The translations under genes and the position numbers were made by a program. DNA of 64,000 nt from Photobacterium marinum (GTDB lineage Bacteria > Pseudomonadota > Gammaproteobacteria > Enterobacterales > Vibrionaceae), in NCBI RefSeq assembly GCF_000331515.1, contig NZ_AMZO01000023.1, positions 1 through 64,000 on the forward strand, in the 5' to 3' direction. Of this stretch, positions 59,349 through 64,000 are shown piece by piece (positions within the stretch are counted from its first letter, which is position 1; the number at the start of each line of letters is the position of its first letter). The notes under the pieces were generated by a model. That model was not told the origin of the DNA. It was given only the letters and a program-made list of their open reading frames with translations, and searched no databases.

Positions 59349-61172
59349 ATGGCTGAACGTGATCTTCATATCGTAAATCGAATTCGTAACCAGATTGCCC
59401 GCCTGGGCGATCGGGTAGCACTGCGTCATCAGGTCAATGGCCAGTGGCAAGATATTAGCTGGGCTGAGTTTGGTGAGCAGATCCAACAGCTTGCCCTGGC
59501 AATGCTGGCTCAGGGGCTAAATGTTCAGGATAAGATTGGTATCTTTTCCAATAACATGCCGCGCTGGACCGTTGCTGATTTTGCGGCCCTGTATAACCGC
59601 TGTGTAACTGTACCTATCTATCCGACCAGTACGCCGCAGCAGGCTGCGTATATCATTAATAACGCAGATATCCGCATTCTGTTTGTGGGTGAGCAGGCAC
59701 AGCATGATGCTGCGCTGGAAATCGCTGCTGAGTGCCCTCAGTTGGAGCGTATTGTGGTGATGTCGCAGCAGGTTGAGCTGGCTGAACATCCATTGGTATG
59801 CAGCTATGATGATTTTGTTCAGCAAGGCTCTGGAGATGCTCAGGCTGAGCTGGAGCAGCGTCTGTCACAGACCGCGATGGATGATCTGTTTACTCTGATT
59901 TATACATCGGGTACGACTGGCACTCCGAAAGGGGTGATGCTGGATTACGGTAACGTTGCGGGTCAGATTGAAGGTCATGATGAAAAGCTGGCGCTGGATG
60001 AAGGCGACGTCTCCCTTTGTTTCCTGCCATTGTCACACGTATTTGAGCGTGCCTGGACTTTCTATGCCCTGCACCGTGGCGGCGTAAACTGCTACCTGTC
60101 AGACACCAACAAACTGCGCGAAGCCCTGGTTGAAGTGAAGCCGAATGTGATGGCGGCGGTACCGCGGGTTTACGAGAAGATTTACTCTGCCGTTCATGAA
60201 AAAGTCTCTCGCGCACCATTCCACCGCAAGGTGATGTTTACCTGGGCGGTGAATATGGGTGCCCGTATGGCACTGTGCCACCAGGAGCAGCGCAAGCCAT
60301 CGCTGCTACTGAAAAAGAGCTATAAGCTGGCTGACAAGCTGGTTTTGTCGAAACTGCGTAAGATCCTGGGCGGCCAGATCAAGTTCATGCCATGTGGCGG
60401 TGCCAAGCTGGATGCGGGAATTGGCCGCTTCTTCCATGCTATCGGGATCAACGTGAAGCTGGGTTACGGTATGACTGAAACTACAGCGACCATCTCCTGC
60501 TGGGATGATGAATGCTTTAACCCGGATTCAATCGGTTTGCCGATGCCGGGAGCCGAAGTGAAGATTGGCGAAAACAATGAAATTCTGGTGCGTGGCCCGA
60601 TGGTGATGCGCGGCTATTATAAGATGCCGGAAGAGAGCGCCAAGAACTTCACTGAAGACGGTTTCCTGAAAACCGGTGATGCCGGTCATTTCGATGACAA
60701 GGGCAACCTGTTTATTACCGATCGCATCAAAGAGTTGATGAAAACCTCTGGCGGTAAATATATTGCACCTCAGGTTATTGAAGGGGCTATCGGTAAAGAC
60801 CATTTCATTGAGCAGATCGCGGTGATTGCTGACACTCGTAAGTTTGTGTCTGCATTGATTGTTCCGTGCTTCGAGGCACTGGAAGAGCACGCCCGCGAGC
60901 TGAATATCAAATACCATGATCGCCTGGAGCTGGTGAAGCACAGCCAGATCCGCGAGCTGATTGAAGCGCGAGTCATTGAGCTGCAAAAAGATCTGGCTCG
61001 TTTTGAACAGGTAAAAAAATTCACTCTGCTTCCGAAAGCGTTCTCAATGGACAGTGGTGAGCTGACCCCGACTCAGAAACTGCGTCGTAAGGTGATCCAG
61101 GATCGCTACCACCGTGAAATTGAAATGATGTACGAAGAGAGCCATAAGAAGGCGTCGGCAAGCCAGCATTAA
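59349..61172 (+). CDS. Long-chain fatty acid-CoA ligase (AMP-forming)
   Basis: This 607-residue acyl-CoA synthetase of the FAA1/AMP-binding family has the P-loop [16 protein letters not shown]5 motif GYGMTETTA, and A8 [14 protein letters not shown], then [16 protein letters not shown]. It activates fatty acids with ATP and CoA at the inner membrane. It differs from FadD proper in length. The order leuO-acyl-CoA ligase-ilvI is that of V. cholerae. Confidence 0.92.
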   Translation: MAERDLHIVNRIRNQIARLGDRVALRHQVNGQWQDISWAEFGEQIQQLALAMLAQGLNVQDKIGIFSNNMPRWTVADFAALYNRCVTVPIYPTSTPQQAAYIINNADIRILFVGEQAQHDAALEIAAECPQLERIVVMSQQVELAEHPLVCSYDDFVQQGSGDAQAELEQRLSQTAMDDLFTLIYTSGTTGTPKGVMLDYGNVAGQIEGHDEKLALDEGDVSLCFLPLSHVFERAWTFYALHRGGVNCYLSDTNKLREALVEVKPNVMAAVPRVYEKIYSAVHEKVSRAPFHRKVMFTWAVNMGARMALCHQEQRKPSLLLKKSYKLADKLVLSKLRKILGGQIKFMPCGGAKLDAGIGRFFHAIGINVKLGYGMTETTATISCWDDECFNPDSIGLPMPGAEVKIGENNEILVRGPMVMRGYYKMPEESAKNFTEDGFLKTGDAGHFDDKGNLFITDRIKELMKTSGGKYIAPQVIEGAIGKDHFIEQIAVIADTRKFVSALIVPCFEALEEHARELNIKYHDRLELVKHSQIRELIEARVIELQKDLARFEQVKKFTLLPKAFSMDSGELTPTQKLRRKVIQDRYHREIEMMYEESHKKASASQH

Positions 61173-61203
61173 CGGCGGACTTGCCTGTCGACCTCATTTC
61201 TTC

Positions 61204-61228
61204 AAAGGAGCCGGAAGGCTCCTTTTTT
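61204..61228 (+). terminator. Terminator of the acyl-CoA ligase gene
   Basis: AAAGGAGCC-GGAA-GGCTCCTTT with a six-T run, 32 nt after the stop. Confidence 0.88.
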
Positions 61229-61829
61229 GCGTCTGGTGACTTATTAGATGTATCTGGCTTGATACTGATACTCGGATAGCTTCGATCTGCGGTGGTTTTC
61301 TGTTCACCTTATAAGATTAATACTCTCACCAAGCGGTAATATTCAGCGGATGATCTCTATTGCATAACCTTCAAGCCGAATGAATAAAGCCATTTCTCAC
61401 CAGTAACAGATTAATACTGTGAACTGCCTCCGGCTAATAGACTTGTTTGATAAAAAGGCGTTACAGTTGTTGCGGGTTACTGTTGTTTGTTATGGCAGGC
61501 GGCGGCTCGCATAGAATAAAGAAACAAGTTTGATTTCAATTTAGGCTAAAAATAAGCCCTAACTATGTTACATCAGCCCGTATAGCTAATTGTTGTGGTT
61601 TGGCCGGAATTTTTTCCTGTCGCATAAAGCATGAATAAACCGATGCTGACCATGACGCAGCAGTTGTTCTACCCGAGCTGGTTGGGGGTCTGGAAACGCA
61701 AATCGTGAAACAAGGCAGTATTTATCACGAGCCCTCCCGTTTTCTGACCCTGATCAGGATTCGACTGTCGGTGATGGCCGGGAATAATTAGCTATATGGG
61801 GTGGTGTACTCGACCTGGAGGCAAGTAAT
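61229..61829 (+). promoter_or_regulatory. ilvI: Long ilvIH upstream region
   Basis: A 600-bp gap, far longer than other gaps here, suits the multi-site Lrp activation region known upstream of ilvIH in E. coli. It contains two overlapping small frames: 61631-61708 (25 residues, MNKPMLTMTQQLFYPSWLGV...) and 61705-61791 (28 residues from GTG). Neither is enriched in Ile/Val/Leu as an attenuation leader should be. No terminator-like hairpin is clear. Confidence 0.45.
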
Positions 61830-63548
61830 ATGGAAATGTTGTCCGGCGCCGAGATGGTCGTTCGATCGATGATCGACCAAGGCGTAAAACATATCTTCGG
61901 ATACCCTGGCGGTTCAGTACTGGATATTTACGATGCGCTGCATGAGAAAAGCGATATTGAACACGTCCTCGTCCGCCATGAACAGGCAGCGGTGCACATG
62001 GCAGACGGTTATGCCCGTGCCACCGGTGAAGTCGGCGTAGTACTGGTGACATCCGGTCCCGGGGCAACCAATGCCGTCACCGGTATTGCGACAGCCTATA
62101 TGGACTCCATTCCCCTCGTGGTCTTCTCCGGCCAGGTTATGAGTAACCTGATCGGCAACGATGCCTTCCAGGAGTGCGATATGGTCGGGATTTCCCGTCC
62201 GGTCGTTAAGCACAGCTTTCTGGTCAAGAACCCGGAAGAGATCCCAGAGATCATCAAAAAAGCCTTCTATATCGCCTCAAGCGGCCGTCCCGGCCCTGTG
62301 GTGATCGATATTCCCAAAGATATGCTCAATCCGGCGGAGACTTACCCGTACAAATATCCGGAATCGATCGGTATGCGCTCTTATAGCCCGACAACTCAGG
62401 GCCACAAGGGGCAGATCAAGCGTGGTATCAGGGCGTTGATGGCTGCGAAGAAACCCGTGCTGTATATTGGCGGCGGAGCCATTATGGCCGATTGCGGTGA
62501 GCAAATTCTGAAACTGGCAGAGTCTTTGAATCTGCCGGTAGTTAATACCCTGATGGGGCTGGGTGCTTTTCCGGGGACGCACAAAAACTGCCTGGGCATG
62601 TTGGGGATGCACGGTACCTATGAAGCCAATATGGCGATGCATAATTCGGATTTGATTTTCGGTATCGGGGTACGTTTTGACGACCGTACAACCAATAATG
62701 TCGCGAAGTACTGCCCGAATGCGACCATCATGCATATCGATATTGACCCGTCATCAATTTCCAAGACGGTGGGGGCTGATATACCTATCGTCGGCTCGGC
62801 CGATACGGTATTGAACACCATGCTGAAGATGCTCGACGATCAGGATGCCTGTAATGATAAGGAAGCTATCGACAGCTGGTGGAGTGAGATTGAATCATGG
62901 CGGGCGCGTAAGTGCTTAAGCTATGACACCAACAGTGAGCGCATTAAGCCACAGCAGGTGATTGACGTGCTTTACAAGCTGACTAATGGTGATGCTTATG
63001 TTGCCTCTGATGTCGGCCAGCACCAGATGTTTGCTGCGCTTTACTATCCGTTCGATAAGCCGCGTCGCTGGATTAACTCCGGCGGTCTGGGAACCATGGG
63101 CTTTGGCCTGCCAGCTGCGATGGGGGTCAAGTTTGCCCTGCCGGATGCTGAGGTAGTGTGTGTCACAGGTGACGGCAGTATCCAGATGAATATCCAGGAG
63201 CTGTCGACAGCCCTGCAATATGATATCCCGGTGAAAATTATTAACCTTAACAACCGTTTCCTGGGGATGGTGAAGCAGTGGCAGGACATGATTTATCAGG
63301 GACGTCACTCTCATTCATATATGGATTCAGTGCCGGACTTTGCGGCTATTGCCGAGGCTTACGGGCACGTGGGAATGCGGATTTCCGATCCGGCGAAGTT
63401 AGAGAGCGAGCTGGAAAAAGCTCTGGCGATGAAAGATAAGCTGGTGTTTATCGATATCAGTGTTGATGAAACAGAGCATGTTTATCCGATGCTGATCCGG
63501 GGTGGCTCTATGAGTGAAATGTGGCTAAGTAAAACGGAGAGAACATAA
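61830..63548 (+). CDS. ilvI: Acetolactate synthase III, large subunit
   Basis: This 572-residue ThDP enzyme makes acetolactate and acetohydroxybutyrate for branched-chain amino acids. It starts [20 protein letters not shown] and has the ThDP-activating Glu in [21 protein letters not shown]-region GVRFDDRTT, and the ThDP/Mg motif [12 protein letters not shown]...[13 protein letters not shown] precedes the ATG. Its stop shares one base with the ilvH start. Confidence 0.97.
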   Translation: MEMLSGAEMVVRSMIDQGVKHIFGYPGGSVLDIYDALHEKSDIEHVLVRHEQAAVHMADGYARATGEVGVVLVTSGPGATNAVTGIATAYMDSIPLVVFSGQVMSNLIGNDAFQECDMVGISRPVVKHSFLVKNPEEIPEIIKKAFYIASSGRPGPVVIDIPKDMLNPAETYPYKYPESIGMRSYSPTTQGHKGQIKRGIRALMAAKKPVLYIGGGAIMADCGEQILKLAESLNLPVVNTLMGLGAFPGTHKNCLGMLGMHGTYEANMAMHNSDLIFGIGVRFDDRTTNNVAKYCPNATIMHIDIDPSSISKTVGADIPIVGSADTVLNTMLKMLDDQDACNDKEAIDSWWSEIESWRARKCLSYDTNSERIKPQQVIDVLYKLTNGDAYVASDVGQHQMFAALYYPFDKPRRWINSGGLGTMGFGLPAAMGVKFALPDAEVVCVTGDGSIQMNIQELSTALQYDIPVKIINLNNRFLGMVKQWQDMIYQGRHSHSYMDSVPDFAAIAEAYGHVGMRISDPAKLESELEKALAMKDKLVFIDISVDETEHVYPMLIRGGSMSEMWLSKTERT

Positions 63549-64000
63549 TGCGCAGAATTATATCAGTACTACTGGAAAATGAATCGGGCGCATTATCTCG
63601 GGTTGTCGGCCTGTTTTCTCAGCGAGGCTATAACATTGAATCACTGACAGTGGCACCGACGGATGATCCGACCTTGTCCCGCCTTAATATCACTACTAAC
63701 GTAGATGATGATGCGGCATTGGAGCAGATTGAGAAGCAGCTGCATAAGCTGATTGATATCCTCAAGGTCAGCAATGTTACGGAAACCGAGCATGTTGAAC
63801 GTGAACTGATGTTGGTGAAGCTAAAAGCCAGCGGTTTTGCCCGGGCGGAGGTGAAGCGGACTGCGGATATCTTCCGGGGGCAGATTGTTGATGTGACCAG
63901 CCAGATTTACACCGTTCAGCTGGCGGGAACCAGTGACAAGCTGGATGCCTTTATTGACGCGGTTGGCGAAGCAACGGAGATTGTGGAACTGGCGCGCAGC
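63548..64000 (+). CDS. ilvH: Acetolactate synthase III, small (regulatory) subunit, cut by window end
   Basis: The first 151 codons start [20 protein letters not shown], an ACT domain, then ERELMLVKLKASGFARAEVK and TGTSDKLDAFIDAV-like sequence. It binds valine and activates/regulates IlvI. About a dozen codons are missing beyond base 64000. The ATG overlaps the ilvI stop (TAATG). Confidence 0.95.
   Translation, partial: MRRIISVLLENESGALSRVVGLFSQRGYNIESLTVAPTDDPTLSRLNITTNVDDDAALEQIEKQLHKLIDILKVSNVTETEHVERELMLVKLKASGFARAEVKRTADIFRGQIVDVTSQIYTVQLAGTSDKLDAFIDAVGEATEIVELARS

Overview
The window looks like a chromosomal segment of a member of the Vibrionaceae (gamma-proteobacteria), with Photobacterium or a close relative as a guess. 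The basis is gene order. The blocks usp-TRAP-argR/mdh, ispB/rplU-rpmA-eamA-obgE, yjjP-yjjB-folA/apaH-apaG-rsmA-pdxA-surA-lptD/djlA, rluA-rapA, thiBPQ, leuABCD and leuO-fadD-ilvIH follow the arrangement known in Vibrio, and the protein sequences fit. No database search was possible, so the genus is a guess.

Layout. 1-11.16 kb is conserved backbone: a universal stress protein, a TAXI-type TRAP transporter, argR divergent from malate dehydrogenase, the ispB and rplU-rpmA region, a DMT exporter and the GTPase ObgE. About 11.16-25.69 kb is an inserted integrative element that splits obgE from yjjP. About 25.7-64.0 kb returns to backbone: folate and nucleotide genes, outer-membrane biogenesis (surA, lptD), rRNA modification (rsmA, rluA), RapA, a PIN-PhoH protein, thiamin uptake under a TPP riboswitch, a leu operon with a leader peptide and attenuator, a TetR-controlled RND pump, leuO, an acyl-CoA synthetase and ilvIH (ilvH is cut by the window end).

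The inserted element is the unusual part. Its left end has four overlapping genes: a tyrosine recombinase, a recombinase-fold protein lacking the active-site Arg, a second tyrosine recombinase and a small HTH/coiled-coil protein. This matches my recollection of the intA-tfp-intB-srap core of strand-biased circularizing integrative elements (SE, Tn6283/SE-6945 type). Cargo includes two small proteins with a shared C-terminal motif, an AbrB-like protein behind six 20/21-bp-phased repeats, and a pair of tiny overlapping membrane-peptide ORFs. It also has a LexA-box intergenic region that separates a three-gene operon (winged-helix-like protein, 68-aa protein, HAD-like protein) from a UmuD'-like protein. 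That protein begins where UmuD is normally cleaved and lacks both catalytic residues. Finally there is a two-gene abortive-infection cassette (AbiTii-like and Abi/HEPN-like) bracketed by direct repeats of about 0.5 kb. Each repeat carries a copy of one small gene; the right copy is broken by a single-base deletion.

The element is also dense in palindromes and inverted repeats. These include five copies of a GCGTCACCTAGTAACGC-type palindrome, twin AATACGCTATAGCGTATT palindromes, tandem hairpins and a perfect 16-bp inverted repeat. Its exact ends could not be fixed from sequence alone.
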